Positions 27,808-36,359 of a stretch of 64,000 nucleotides of DNA are shown piece after piece (position 1 is the stretch's first letter; each line of letters starts with the position of its first letter). The DNA is taken from positions 186,001 to 250,000 of the forward strand of contig CAVPRR010000007.1 in assembly GCA_963707965.1 (NCBI GenBank), read 5' to 3'. The DNA comes from VRUE01 sp963707965 (lineage in GTDB: Bacteria; Actinomycetota; Thermoleophilia; Solirubrobacterales; 70-9). The notes beneath the pieces were generated by a model that did no database searches, was not told where the DNA came from, and worked only from the letters and a program-made list of their open reading frames with translations. Position numbers and translations under genes: made by a program.

Positions 27808-28026
27808 ATGCCAGCCACATTCTCGAGCACCAGCCGCCATTCAGCCACGACCGACGAGCCGGATCGACGCGAATGCCCTCGATGTCGCCGCCCCGCCGAC
27901 CACAACGGGCGCAGGGGCAATGGCCGCTGTCCCGCGTGTGGGCTGCCGCTGATCCCTTCGGCCCGAAGCAGCGAGGCCGAGGCCCGGCGACAGCTCTACG
28001 GCGCTCCTCCTGCGCGACTGCGCTGA
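27808..28026 (+). CDS. Small zinc-ribbon protein
   Basis: 72 residues. Two Cys pairs, CPRC and CPAC, separated by a basic loop form a zinc ribbon. ATG 27808 has a good ribosome site (GGAGGAGC). No function known. Bases 28027-28250 downstream hold nothing I can support. Confidence 0.5.
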   Translation: MPATFSSTSRHSATTDEPDRRECPRCRRPADHNGRRGNGRCPACGLPLIPSARSSEAEARRQLYGAPPARLR

Positions 28027-28250
28027 AGGACGGCGGGACCGGGCGGTGACGGAGCGGGGCGATATCCCCACGCCACCGCCCGGGTGACCCCGTCCGGAGC
28101 GCTCTCCGCCAGCGCCTTAAGCCGGGTGTGCGCCCCTCGCCTGACCTCGCGTATCCCCCAGCCGAGGGCCGCCATCCTTCGAGGGAGAACACGTGGGTCC
28201 GGGCCGGACAGAGAGGCAGCTGGGCGAGATCCGAACCCTGCGACCGCGGT

Positions 28251-28673
28251 CTAGGAATCCGGGACTTCCGGAGTCATCGTTCGCAGTCCCGCGAGACGTG
28301 CGGCGGCCGCCTGGCGCTCGTCGTAGGTCACGAATGCCTCGACCGGGCCCAGATCGACAGCGGATGCGACATGGATCGCGTCGAGGGCTCGCAGCGCCGG
28401 CTCGGCGAGCGCCCCCCCGCCGGCCAGCAGAGGGCGGTCCAGTGGCCGCAGCGCGACCGCGTCCACCACTTCGCCAGCGCGTTCCAGCAACAGGCCCAGG
28501 GACAGGGCAGGGTCGCGCGCAGCCGCGCGCCGCACGGCGCGCGGGATCTCGGTCAGGATCAACTCGCTGCTGACGACATCGGCATCGGCGAGATACGCTC
28601 GCAGGGCGCCCGACTCGGGCTCCTCGCGGACGAGCTTGACCAGCGCCGAGGCGTCGGCGTAGAAGAGGGGCAC
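28251..28673 (-). CDS. VapC-type PIN-domain toxin
   Basis: 140 residues, PIN ribonuclease fold. Acidic residues of the active site: D in FYADASALVKL, E in SSELILTEIPRA, D in ALDAIHVASA and YDERQAAAA near the end. Toxins of this family cut tRNA or rRNA. The antitoxin gene lies just upstream on the same strand, three bases away. Confidence 0.88.
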   Translation of the reverse strand: MPLFYADASALVKLVREEPESGALRAYLADADVVSSELILTEIPRAVRRAAARDPALSLGLLLERAGEVVDAVALRPLDRPLLAGGGALAEPALRALDAIHVASAVDLGPVEAFVTYDERQAAAARLAGLRTMTPEVPDS

Positions 28674-28676
28674 GGC

Positions 28677-28949
28677 TCAGCGATCGCCGCGAATCTCGTC
28701 GAGCGCCCGACTCAACGCTCGCGGATCGCCAGTCAGCTCCAACGATTCCGGCAGGCCTGAACGCAGCGGGCGCGAAACCCGCCCCTCGGCGACCAGCCGG
28801 TCCAGATCGGGTCCGCTGCTCGGCACGGGGCCAAGCTCAGCCACTGGTCGATTGCGATCGGTCACCACCAGGCGCTCGCCGCGGCTCACACGCCGCAAGT
28901 AGCGGCTCAAGTTCTGACGCAGCTCAGCAACACCGACCGACTCACTCAT
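28677..28949 (-). CDS. Phd/YefM-type antitoxin
   Basis: About 90 residues, starting MSESVGVAELRQNLSRYLRRVSRGERLVV, the DNA-binding half of Phd/YefM antitoxins; the charged tail would bind the PIN toxin. An ATG at 28955 two codons earlier is also possible. The pair represses its own promoter in known cases. Confidence 0.82.
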   Translation of the reverse strand: MSESVGVAELRQNLSRYLRRVSRGERLVVTDRNRPVAELGPVPSSGPDLDRLVAEGRVSRPLRSGLPESLELTGDPRALSRALDEIRGDR

Positions 28950-29082
28950 GTACATGAAAGTAGCAGAATGCTGAGAAGAGACGGGCCCGCCGCTCGCCAT
29001 CTGAGCTTGACTCCTGTCCGATCGCTCGCATCGAGAGAGGATCACAGGTCGGACCTGGCCAGTTCAGCCGCGCTTTTCCTCA

Positions 29083-29106
29083 AATTGGTACCCGAACTGG
29101 TACCCG
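29083..29106. repeat. Tandem 12-bp repeat, integrative-element scar
   Basis: Two adjacent units, AATTGGTACCCG and AACTGGTACCCG. The same arrangement occurs at 32,086-32,107 and 46,754-46,775 and, diverged, at 42,601-42,624, the last two beside tRNA-derived attachment sequences. I read it as an arm site left by an earlier element. Confidence 0.55.
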
Positions 29107-29231
29107 CTTCGAGGCCAGAGACGGTGTCTTCCGACAAGCTGGCGTCCATCTTCAGGCCCGAACCGCCAAGATGCACGATCCGCGCGGCATCCGTTCCCGC
29201 GCAACAAGTCCAATCCCAAGGAGGTTGCTCG

Positions 29232-29633
29232 ATGGCCGGGTTCCCCGCACCCGAGGATGGGATCGCGCTCACCCATTTCATCGTTTCCGCCGACGTCGAG
29301 CGCTCGCGCCGCTTCTACGCCGACGTGCTCGGCGGCGAGACCGTTCGGAGCGGCGAGCCATCGTGCGTGGCGCTCGCCAACAGCTGGATCATCATCAACG
29401 TCGGCGGCGGCCCCACCGAGGACAAGCCGACCGTCACGCTCGAAACGCCACCCGACCCCGATCGGGTCAGCAGCTTCCTGAACATCCGTGTCGCGGACAT
29501 CCAGGCCGTCTACCAGGAATGGAGCGGCCGGGGCGCCGAGTTTCTGACGCCCCCAGAAAAGCGCAAGACGGAGCACCGCTGCTACATGCGCGATCCGGAC
29601 GGCCACCTGATCGAGGTCGGCCAGTCGTTCTAA
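29232..29633 (+). CDS. VOC-fold glyoxalase/bleomycin-resistance-like protein
   Basis: 133 residues with two beta-alpha-beta-beta-beta units: THFIVSADVERSRRFYADVLGG at the start and RCYMRDPDGHLIEVGQSF at the end. Metal-ligand positions appear as His early and Glu in LIEVG. ATG 29232 is preceded by AAGGAGG. Substrate unknown. Confidence 0.8.
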   Translation: MAGFPAPEDGIALTHFIVSADVERSRRFYADVLGGETVRSGEPSCVALANSWIIINVGGGPTEDKPTVTLETPPDPDRVSSFLNIRVADIQAVYQEWSGRGAEFLTPPEKRKTEHRCYMRDPDGHLIEVGQSF

Positions 29634-29637
29634 GCGG

Positions 29638-30396
29638 CTACCGAGCGGCGGCTGTCGCGCGCAGTGGCTTAAGCCACGCCGGCGGGAACACCTGGGGTGA
29701 GTCGCCGGGGTAGGCGGGGACCACGCGCCGTGCCAGGCGACAGGCCGGTCGATCCTCGATCAACGGCCGCAGATCCTGGAAGGTCAGCAGCAGGCGCACG
29801 CTCGCGCCGATCTGGAAGTCGGCGGCACCCAGCTCCTCGCCGTCGAGTACCCCCGCCGCGATCCACTCCTCGACCCGGCCCAGCATCGAGTCGAGCGCTG
29901 CGAGGTTCGCACGGATCGCCTCGTCGGTTGCCTCGTTGACTCGCACCCCCGCCGCGATGAAGGGTGGCGCGAGGCGAGCGGCGATGCCGGCCGAGATGCC
30001 CATGACCGAACCCTGCATGTAGCTTTGGATAGGCGCCGGGTTTGCGCGCATCGCCCAGAGCGAGATCTGCCGGATCGGGTGCTGGAGTTCCTCCTCGCCC
30101 CAGCGCTCTGCCTCCTCCACCGCGCTGAGCCTCGCCGGGTCGCGAGGGAACAGCGGCGGCTCCGGCCGCATCTGGTCGAGCTCGCGCGAGATCGCGCGCG
30201 AGCCCTGGACCCGGCGCCCGTCGATCGCCAGCACCGGCACGGTGTTGAGCGGCAGGCCCATCCCTCTGCGCACGATGAGCCGCGCGAGGAAGGGGACGAG
30301 GTCGATCCTGGTGAAGCCGATGCCCTTGCGTTCTAGCATGGCCTGCACCGCCATCGTTGGGTGCGAGCCCGGAAGCCCATAGAGCCGGATCTTCAT
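29638..30396 (-). CDS. Glutathione S-transferase-like protein
   Basis: 252 residues. A thioredoxin-like N-domain (MKIRLYGLPGSHPTMAVQAMLERKGI...NTVPVLAIDGRRVQGSRAI) with the cis-Pro segment VPVL and the SR of the glutathione site, then an all-helical domain. The usual catalytic Ser/Cys position holds SH. Actinomycetes generally make mycothiol, so the true thiol partner is unclear. Confidence 0.75.
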   Translation of the reverse strand: MKIRLYGLPGSHPTMAVQAMLERKGIGFTRIDLVPFLARLIVRRGMGLPLNTVPVLAIDGRRVQGSRAISRELDQMRPEPPLFPRDPARLSAVEEAERWGEEELQHPIRQISLWAMRANPAPIQSYMQGSVMGISAGIAARLAPPFIAAGVRVNEATDEAIRANLAALDSMLGRVEEWIAAGVLDGEELGAADFQIGASVRLLLTFQDLRPLIEDRPACRLARRVVPAYPGDSPQVFPPAWLKPLRATAAAR

Positions 30397-30693
30397 CGCG
30401 CGCCGATCCTAGGCTACTGCTTGGCCTACAGGATGCCTCTTCATGCCACGCATTGTGGTGCCGCGCAGCGCCAACCAGGTGTTTGTCTCCCTGTTTTCCG
30501 CGGTGCCCCCGCTGCTTGCAGTTGATGCCGCGCGTCGGATGGTCCGTGCGCACCGTGCGGATCGAGCGGGATGGGCCCTCATGGCCGGAATCCATGCCCT
30601 GCCGGGCGCCTACATCGCCATGGCGGGCGCACAGGTGGTGCTGTCAGCCCCCAGGACGAGTCCCACACGCGCTCCCTGGCCGACTGAGAAGGC
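30397..30693. other. Gap without a supported gene
   Basis: A 113-codon frame starting at 30443 runs into the antisense of the next gene, and its composition is unlike a protein. I see no promoter, repeat or RNA structure that I could defend here. Confidence 0.4.
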
Positions 30694-31131
30694 TCAGGGA
30701 CGCTCGCGCGACCAGTGCTTGTGGACAAGGTCAATCGCGTCTTGCTCGGCCAGCTTTTCGATTTCCTCGGGCGTCATGTGAAGCTCGCCGACGAGCACTG
30801 CGATCACCCACGGCTCGTGCTCAACGGCCTCCCCCTCGTCGTCCGGCTTCACCGGCCGCTCGACCGACTCGCCGCTTTGAATCGCCTGCCAGAACTCTGC
30901 CCGTGAGACCTCGAGCTGCTCACGCAAGATCGTGCTGAAACGACCGGGGCTGATAGTGCTTGACCGATCGTGGGAGATGTGGGTCTGAAGGATTCGTCCG
31001 TCGGGAAGTTCCTTCTCGAAGAAGATATGGGACTGCCTGCGACCGCCCCGCTCGCTGGCCGGGATCTGCCTCCAGTCGTCGACACCGAGGAACCGCTCGA
31101 CATCGGCCCAGCTCGGCGATGTCGGCGTCAT
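30694..31131 (-). CDS. Probable HicA-like toxin of a TA module
   Basis: 145 residues. SWADVERFLGVDDWRQI and the central HIFFEKELPDGRILQTHISHDRSSTISPGRFSTILREQL resemble a HicA-type double-stranded-RNA-binding toxin fold (small, His-containing, R-rich), extended by an acidic tail. It overlaps the upstream antitoxin-like gene by four bases (ATGA), the usual tight coupling of such pairs. The family call is tentative. Confidence 0.55.
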   Translation of the reverse strand: MTPTSPSWADVERFLGVDDWRQIPASERGGRRQSHIFFEKELPDGRILQTHISHDRSSTISPGRFSTILREQLEVSRAEFWQAIQSGESVERPVKPDDEGEAVEHEPWVIAVLVGELHMTPEEIEKLAEQDAIDLVHKHWSRERP

Positions 31132-31601
31132 GCCGTCTGCGCGGCGTGAGCCTCGCCAGCGGGCGGAGCCGACGAGAAGAGCGAGCGGCGCTCCCCCGGA
31201 GCCGTGAGCGCGAGCTTGAGCAGCCAGCCGAGCTGGCCGCGGCGATCCGTCTGCATGTAGTAGTCGAGCCGGCTGAGGAAGCCCTGCGCCTGCTGTTCGG
31301 CAAGCTCGACGAGCTCGCTGAGCGCATCCTCGTAGCTTGCGCCCCCGGCAATCAGGTTCAGCTCCGGCAGACGGATCACGAATTCGCCCTCAGAAACGCT
31401 GACCCTCGGGTGGAACTCGAAGCCCTCCAACAGCATTCCCAGATCGTCCACGGACACCAGCACCGCTCGCTCCTTGCCGCGATGACGATCGATCACCTGC
31501 AGGCGGTGACGATGGATCGCTTGGTCCATGAGATCCGACAGCTTCGCCTTGGCCTGTGCGAAGGCCTCCTGGGGCAACAGGGATGTCGCGGTACCAGCCA
31601 T
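31128..31601 (-). CDS. Antitoxin partner, Phd-like start and HicB-like centre
   Basis: About 157 residues from ATG 31601. The first 60 residues (AQAKAKLSDLMDQAIHRHRLQVIDRHRGKERAVLVSVDDL) resemble Phd/YefM. A middle stretch (EFVIRLPELNLIAGGASYEDALSELVELAEQ) resembles a HicB domain. It precedes the probable toxin in an overlapping operon. Confidence 0.6.
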   Translation of the reverse strand: MAGTATSLLPQEAFAQAKAKLSDLMDQAIHRHRLQVIDRHRGKERAVLVSVDDLGMLLEGFEFHPRVSVSEGEFVIRLPELNLIAGGASYEDALSELVELAEQQAQGFLSRLDYYMQTDRRGQLGWLLKLALTAPGERRSLFSSAPPAGEAHAAQTA

Positions 31602-31659
31602 CTGAAGCCGAATGATAGCCAAAATAGTCAATCTGATCAAGTTGGTCAAAAACGGAACA

Positions 31660-31920
31660 TCATCGGTTTGACTTTGCCAGCTTCGCGGCAGCCCGGAGAT
31701 CGCTGAGAACCCTGTCTCTGACCGCGGCGATCAGCGCGCTCGCTGCCCAGCAGCCTGGCTCGCCAGCCGCCTCGACTGCCGGCCGGCAGGTCCCGACGAC
31801 CATCTCGATCAGCACAGCAGCACTATCCTCGCCGGGAAAGGCGTTCTCGAGCAGGTCCTCGAGCAGCGTGCCCATCACCTCGCTCAGGGTGAACGTCGTG
31901 CGCAGCAACTCTTCGATCAA
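31660..31920 (-). CDS. Small helical protein, unknown
   Basis: 86 residues, acidic N-terminal half, mostly alpha-helical by composition, with GTCRPAVEAAGEPGCWAASALIAAVRDRVLSDL. Similar hypothetical proteins occur in Solirubrobacterales as far as I recall. It lies just upstream of the TA pair, but its role is unknown. Confidence 0.5.
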   Translation of the reverse strand: MIEELLRTTFTLSEVMGTLLEDLLENAFPGEDSAAVLIEMVVGTCRPAVEAAGEPGCWAASALIAAVRDRVLSDLRAAAKLAKSNR

Positions 31921-32028
31921 TACCTGCGCGGCGTCGCCATCGCTCCCTCGATCTCGCTCCCTCGATCGGCCCGGTGGCTCATACCCTGCTAAGGCCCCGA
32001 CAGCGGCAAGTTCACCCCCGGCTCCGCT

Positions 32029-32110
32029 GGTTTTTGGCTTGCTGAAGCGGTTGGAGTTGGTCCGAGTTGGACCCAGTTGCGCTCAACTTAGTACCCACTT
32101 AGTACCCGCG
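32029..32110. repeat. Integrative-element arm copy without the tRNA core
   Basis: About 82 bp closely matching 46,697-46,778 (roughly 85% by eye), including the paired 11-bp units ACTTAGTACCC at 32,086-32,107. At 46.7 kb this stretch directly follows a tRNA-derived attachment core; here the core is missing. It marks the edge of an old, decayed insertion. Confidence 0.7.
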
Positions 32111-32128
32111 GGTAGGCCGACCGGATCC

Positions 32129-32419
32129 TCAAGAGCGAGCGATCGCGGCATCGGAGGTGCGAGCGTCGTGGAAGGCGATGACGACGACTCGATCCTCGGT
32201 CTCGATGTACATGTAGACGACGATCAGCCAGCCCCACGGACCGATCAGCGCCCGGCAATCTCTCCAGACGCCGGATAGCTGCTTGCCGGCGCGCCGGAAT
32301 TCTTCCAGCGTAAGCAGCGTGCGCGAGACCCGTCCGCGCGTGTCGGCCGGAAGCTGGCGGGTCTCGATCAGCTCACGAAGCTCGTCACGCGCCAAGCGCG
32401 TGACCTCGATCGTCGCCAT
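32129..32419 (-). CDS. RelE/ParE-family toxin
   Basis: 96 residues of the RelE/ParE fold: TRLARDELRELIETRQLP, LSGVWRDCRALIGPWGWLIVVYMY, EDRVVVIAFHDAR. RelE members cut mRNA on ribosomes and ParE members block gyrase; which applies cannot be told. It follows its antitoxin on the same strand, three bases apart. Confidence 0.8.
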   Translation of the reverse strand: MATIEVTRLARDELRELIETRQLPADTRGRVSRTLLTLEEFRRAGKQLSGVWRDCRALIGPWGWLIVVYMYIETEDRVVVIAFHDARTSDAAIARS

Positions 32420-32422
32420 CGG

Positions 32423-32680
32423 CTAGAGCTCGGAAAGCGGCACCGTCTCGCCGCGCCGAGCCTGCTCGATCGAGACCTGCGCCCGCTCCCACGCTCCAGG
32501 AATCCCGTCGAGGATCTCCGTGATCCGCGAAGCATCAGGGTCGGCTTCGTCAAGCGCGCTGGAAAGGAGTGAGCGAGCGAGCGTCCCCTCCTGAACGTGC
32601 GTGCGCTCAGCCAGGCTCGCCAGTTTCTGCGCATAGTCCGGCTCGAGAGTGACGTTGATGCGGCGGTTTCGCTCAGCCAT
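32423..32680 (-). CDS. Ribbon-helix-helix antitoxin
   Basis: 85 residues from ATG 32680: RRINVTLEPDYAQKLASLAERT is a ribbon-helix-helix DNA-binding start, and the C-terminal half would wrap the toxin. It heads the RelE/ParE pair. GTGTAC repeats directly upstream are a likely operator. Confidence 0.8.
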   Translation of the reverse strand: MAERNRRINVTLEPDYAQKLASLAERTHVQEGTLARSLLSSALDEADPDASRITEILDGIPGAWERAQVSIEQARRGETVPLSEL

Positions 32681-32689
32681 ATCTCTAGA

Positions 32690-32716
32690 GTACACGTAAG
32701 GGCACACAGCGTACAC
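32690..32716 (-). promoter_or_regulatory. Candidate operator of the RHH antitoxin
   Basis: Two GTACAC hexamers (32,690-32,695 and 32,711-32,716), 21 bp apart and therefore two helical turns, 10-36 bp ahead of the antitoxin ATG. Ribbon-helix-helix proteins commonly bind such spaced short repeats. Confidence 0.4.
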
Positions 32717-32724
32717 CGAGCCAC

Positions 32725-33719
32725 TCACTGAGCCGGACCAGGTTTGACGGAGATGCCGTCATGCCAGTGCCGTGGTGATCGGACCGCGCGAGATCGCGCG
32801 GGAAACAGCTCGCCGAAGCGCTGCTGCGGGTTGGCGCTCCGCAGGGCCATCACCGTCGACGCTTGGCTAACCGTCACGTCGTCCAGCACCCCGAGCGAGC
32901 CGATCACCATCCCCGCGATCAAGAGGCTCTGGAAGTTGATCCCGCCGTTGTTGGCAGCCAGGGTCGCCGCCTCCTCGGAGGAGACACCGGTCAGGTGGGC
33001 AAGGTCGGCGAAGACGATCGCCAGCGCGACGATCAGCCCGAGACTGACCGCGGTGCCCGCCATCGCGGCCATGCTCTTCGGGCCGAGCCCGTGCGCGAGG
33101 GGGATCGTCGTCAGCATCACCGCCATCGCTGCCCACGAGTGCCACTGCCAGAGGAGGGGAGTCCCGCAGGATCGCCGGCACGATGAAGATCAGGACGATC
33201 GCGAGGCTGATCGCCAGCCCGACCAGCGAGAGGGCGCCGCGCAGCCGTCCAAAGAGGATCACCAGTGCCGCGAAGGCGATGGTCAGCCACAGCAACGGCG
33301 GCTTTCGCTCGAAGTGATGATCGAGTAGTCGGACACATTCCCGGTGAGGTTCGCGCCAGGAGGGCGTTCTTGACCAGCCGCACTCGTCGCACCCCGAATT
33401 CCGGCAGGCGGCCGCAGGTCGCGTCGACGCTGCAAGAGGTTTTTGGTCTTGCCCTCGTCGGTTGTCCACTGGTCAGCTTCAGCTTGACCTCTTGGCACTT
33501 CGACGTTGCATACAACTGGCACTCGTAGGTGGTGGTGGAGAAGATCTCCCCCGAGTAGGTCTCGTTCAGCGGCGTCCCCTCGATGAACTTCAGCGTCGGC
33601 GTCTCCCCATGCGGCCAGAGCGCGACCATGCCGCCGATCGTCGCCAGTGCAATCACGACGACGATCCCGATGTATACGCGGCGAGCGGACCTGCACGTCT
33701 GGGAAGTGGGCGGTCGCCA
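32725..33719 (-). pseudogene. YibE/F-family membrane protein gene, frameshifted and 3'-truncated
   Basis: Recognisable pieces in different frames: an N-terminal helix (VVIALATIGGMVALWP) with an extracytoplasmic stretch, then membrane helices and the YibE/F core SLLIAGMVIGSLGVLDDVTVSQASTVMALRSANP. Frame changes fall near 33,680, 33,470 and 33,160. The usual C-terminal third is missing: after FGELFP the sequence becomes unrelated and runs into the TA module. An insertion of foreign DNA on this side would explain the loss. Confidence 0.7.
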
Positions 33720-33800
33720 TCAGGGTGGGATTCAGCGCCTCGCACCCGACCCCTTCCGGCGAGGGCTTCTTCCCGATGTCCGAGGCTGAATGCAAACTAG

Positions 33801-33814
33801 ATTCATTCTCATTA
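33801..33814 (+). promoter_or_regulatory. Candidate zinc-regulator box ahead of zinc operon
   Basis: An AT-rich island, ATTCATTCTCATTA, in otherwise GC-rich DNA. It resembles half of actinobacterial Zur boxes (TTTTCATTA-type) and lies 60 bp before the preferred start of the zinc permease. A Fur-family regulator is the last gene of the operon. Similarity is partial. Confidence 0.3.
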
Positions 33815-33873
33815 CTCTCTCGGACGCTGTTGAGGACTTCTCCGCAGACAGACCCCGCGAAAGGACCGATCCC

Positions 33874-35622
33874 TTGCTTGACCCCTTCCAGATTCCCTTC
33901 GTCCAGCGCGGCCTGATCGAGGTGCTGATCCTCGCCGTCCCCGCTGGCCTGCTCGGTACCTGGATCGTGCTGCGCGGCCTCGCCTTCTTCTCCCACGCGG
34001 TCGGCACCGCCGCCTTTCCGGGGCTGGTCCTGGCCGATGGCTTGGGCTTCGCCGCTCCGCTCGGCGCCTTCGGCGCCGCACTCGCCTTCACGGTGGGCGC
34101 CTCGGCGCTGCGCGGCCGGCGCACCGGCCAGGACGCCGTCGTCGCCCTGGTCCTCGTCGGCTGCCTGGCCGCAGGGGTGATCCTCGCCAGCGACGTATTC
34201 GGCTCGGGCTCCAACATCGAGACCCTGCTGTTCGGCAGCCTGCTCCTGGTCGACGGCGGCGACCTGGCGCTCGCCGCCGGCACCGCCGGCGCGACGCTCC
34301 TCGCCAGCGCCCTGATCGGGCAGCACTGGCTCCGCATCGGCTTCGATCCGACGCTTGCCGACTCCAGCGGCCCGGGGCCGCAGGTCTTCGACGCGGTGCT
34401 GCTCGGCCTCCTTGCGCTGGCGAGCACCGCCGCGCTGACCGTGGTCGGCGCGCTGCTCGTCACCGCGCTCTTCCTCGTCCCCGCCGTGACCGCGCGCCTC
34501 CTGACCGAGCGGCTCTTGAGCTGGCAGCTCCTCAGCATCGGCCTGGTCGCCCTGGAGGGCGCTGTCGGGCTCTGGCTCTCGGTCAAGACCAACGCTCCTC
34601 CGGGGGCGACGATCGCCTGCGTCGCGGGCGGCGCCTTCATCGTGGTCGCGGCGGTGCGCGCCTTGCTGAACGTCCCGCGCGTGGCTGCAGTCGCCGCTGC
34701 GCTCGGAGCCCTGGCGCTCCTCGCCGCGGGGTGCGGCAGTGGGTCCGGCGAGGTGGGCTCCGAAAAGCTCGCCGTGGTGGCGACGACGACCCAGCTCGGA
34801 GACTTCGTCCGCAACGTCGGCGGCGAAGCGGTCGAGGTCGACCAGATCCTTCAGGCGAACACCGATCCCCACGACTACGAGCCCCGGCCCTCCGACGTCG
34901 AGGGCGCGGCCGGCGCGAAGCTGGTCTTCGCCAGCGGCGACAACCTCGATGCCTGGGTGGATCAGGTCGTCTCCGACGGCGGCGGCGACGCCGAAGTCAT
35001 CGACCTCGGCGCCAAGGTCCCGGTCAAGCTGCCCGGTGAGTCCTCGGGCGCTGAGGCATCGAAATACGATCCCCACTGGTGGCATGACCCGCGCAACGCC
35101 GAGGCCTCGGTACGTCAGATCGAGGCCGCCCTGGTCGGCGCCGACCCCTCCCACAAGGCGGAGTTCGAACGCAACGCCGACACCTACATGAACGAACTGA
35201 AGGCGCTCGACGCCGGGATTGCCAGGTGCATCGACTCGGTGCCGGCGGCGCAGCGCAAGCTCGTCACCGACCACGACGCCTTCGGCTACTTCGCCAACCG
35301 CTACGGCATCGAAGTGCTCGGCGCGGTGATCCCCTCCCAGACGACCCAGGCCCAGGCATCGGCCAAGGATCTGAGCGAGCTTGCGAAGACGATCGAGGCC
35401 GAGAACGTGAGGGCGATCTTCCCCGAGAGCTCGCTCAGCCCGAAGGTGGCCGAGGCGATCGCCAACCAGACCGGCGCCACCTCGGACTACACCCTCTACG
35501 GTGACACGCTCGGACCCGAAGGCTCGGGCGGAGAAACCTACCTGGGGATGGAGGAGGCAAATGCCGACGCGATGGTCCGCGGGTTCACCGGTGGAGAACA
35601 CGGATGCAAGGTGAAGCTCTGA
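33874..35622 (+). CDS. Zinc/manganese ABC permease fused to its binding lipoprotein
   Basis: About 582 residues, two proteins in one chain. The first half is a ZnuB/MntB-type permease with about nine helices (GLLGTWIVLRGLAFFSHAVGTAAFPG). The second is a cluster A-I (ZnuA/TroA) binding protein with metal ligands in DPHDYEP, WWHDPRN and DHDAFGYFANRYG. The join is a lipoprotein signal (AALGALALLAAGC) placed directly after the last permease helix, so signal peptidase II could release the two. The preferred start is TTG 33874 with AAAGGA upstream; an ATG at 33790 in the same frame would add 28 residues. No stop or frameshift lies at the junction. Confidence 0.82.
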   Translation: MLDPFQIPFVQRGLIEVLILAVPAGLLGTWIVLRGLAFFSHAVGTAAFPGLVLADGLGFAAPLGAFGAALAFTVGASALRGRRTGQDAVVALVLVGCLAAGVILASDVFGSGSNIETLLFGSLLLVDGGDLALAAGTAGATLLASALIGQHWLRIGFDPTLADSSGPGPQVFDAVLLGLLALASTAALTVVGALLVTALFLVPAVTARLLTERLLSWQLLSIGLVALEGAVGLWLSVKTNAPPGATIACVAGGAFIVVAAVRALLNVPRVAAVAAALGALALLAAGCGSGSGEVGSEKLAVVATTTQLGDFVRNVGGEAVEVDQILQANTDPHDYEPRPSDVEGAAGAKLVFASGDNLDAWVDQVVSDGGGDAEVIDLGAKVPVKLPGESSGAEASKYDPHWWHDPRNAEASVRQIEAALVGADPSHKAEFERNADTYMNELKALDAGIARCIDSVPAAQRKLVTDHDAFGYFANRYGIEVLGAVIPSQTTQAQASAKDLSELAKTIEAENVRAIFPESSLSPKVAEAIANQTGATSDYTLYGDTLGPEGSGGETYLGMEEANADAMVRGFTGGEHGCKVKL

Positions 35623-36356
35623 TCGAGGCCGACTCCCTCGCCGCCGGCTATAACGGCCAGCCGGCGATCACCGGCGTCTCCTTCTCCCTGCGGCGGGGGG
35701 AGAGGATGGCGCTTCTGGGCCCAAACGGCGGCGGCAAGACGACCCTGCTGCGCGCCCTGCTGGGCGAGCTGCGCCCTCTCGCCGGGACCCTCCGCGTCGG
35801 CGCCCGCTGCGCCACCGTCCCGCAGACCGAGCGCTCCCAGCTCGACTATCCAGTTTCGGCCCTGGACGTGGCGGCGATGGGGGCGCTCTCGCGGCTGCCC
35901 TGGTGGCGCCGGCCGGGGCGGCGCGAGCGCTCGGCCGCGATGGAGGCACTGGGCAAAGTCGGGCTCGGCGCTCTTGCGGGAGAGACCTTCGGCAAGCTCT
36001 CCGGCGGGCAGCGCCAGCGCGTCCTGATCGCGCGCAGCCTGGTTCAGGACGCGCAGATCCTGCTGCTCGACGAGCCCTTCTCCGGTCTCGACCGTCCCGG
36101 CTCCGAGCGCCTGGAAGCGCTGATCGGGACGCTCGCAGCCGAGGGGCGGGCGGCGATCATCGCCACCCACGACCTCGACCAGGCTCGGCACCTTGACAGC
36201 GTGCTCTGCGTCAACCGCACGCAGATCGCGGTCGGCGCGCCGGAGGAGGTTCTGGACCTCGCCGTCCTCGAAGCCACCTACGGCGGCTCGATCGTCGAGC
36301 TGCCGGGCTCGGCCTCCCGCGCGATCCTGCCCCCTCACCACCACCATCACCACTGA
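35604..36356 (+). CDS. znuC: Zinc ABC transporter ATPase with His tail
   Basis: 250 residues. Walker A GPNGGGKTT near 39, signature LSGGQRQRV, Walker B LLLDEPFSGLD and switch ATHDLDQAR. The C-terminus ends in seven residues that are six His after a Pro-Pro-His, a metal-binding tail. The start overlaps the 3' end of the fused permease-lipoprotein gene by 19 bases. Drives uptake with the two permease parts. Confidence 0.92.
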   Translation: MQGEALIEADSLAAGYNGQPAITGVSFSLRRGERMALLGPNGGGKTTLLRALLGELRPLAGTLRVGARCATVPQTERSQLDYPVSALDVAAMGALSRLPWWRRPGRRERSAAMEALGKVGLGALAGETFGKLSGGQRQRVLIARSLVQDAQILLLDEPFSGLDRPGSERLEALIGTLAAEGRAAIIATHDLDQARHLDSVLCVNRTQIAVGAPEEVLDLAVLEATYGGSIVELPGSASRAILPPHHHHHH

Positions 36357-36359
36357 GCG

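Noticed and set aside
30443..30781. Plus-strand frame between the GST and TA genes
   Set aside because: The second half is antisense to the HicA-like gene, and the first half has no recognisable signal or domain.
33283..35601. 772-codon minus-strand frame across the zinc permease
   Set aside because: Antisense of the permease-lipoprotein fusion. Repetitive acidic/basic composition typical of GC3-driven shadows.
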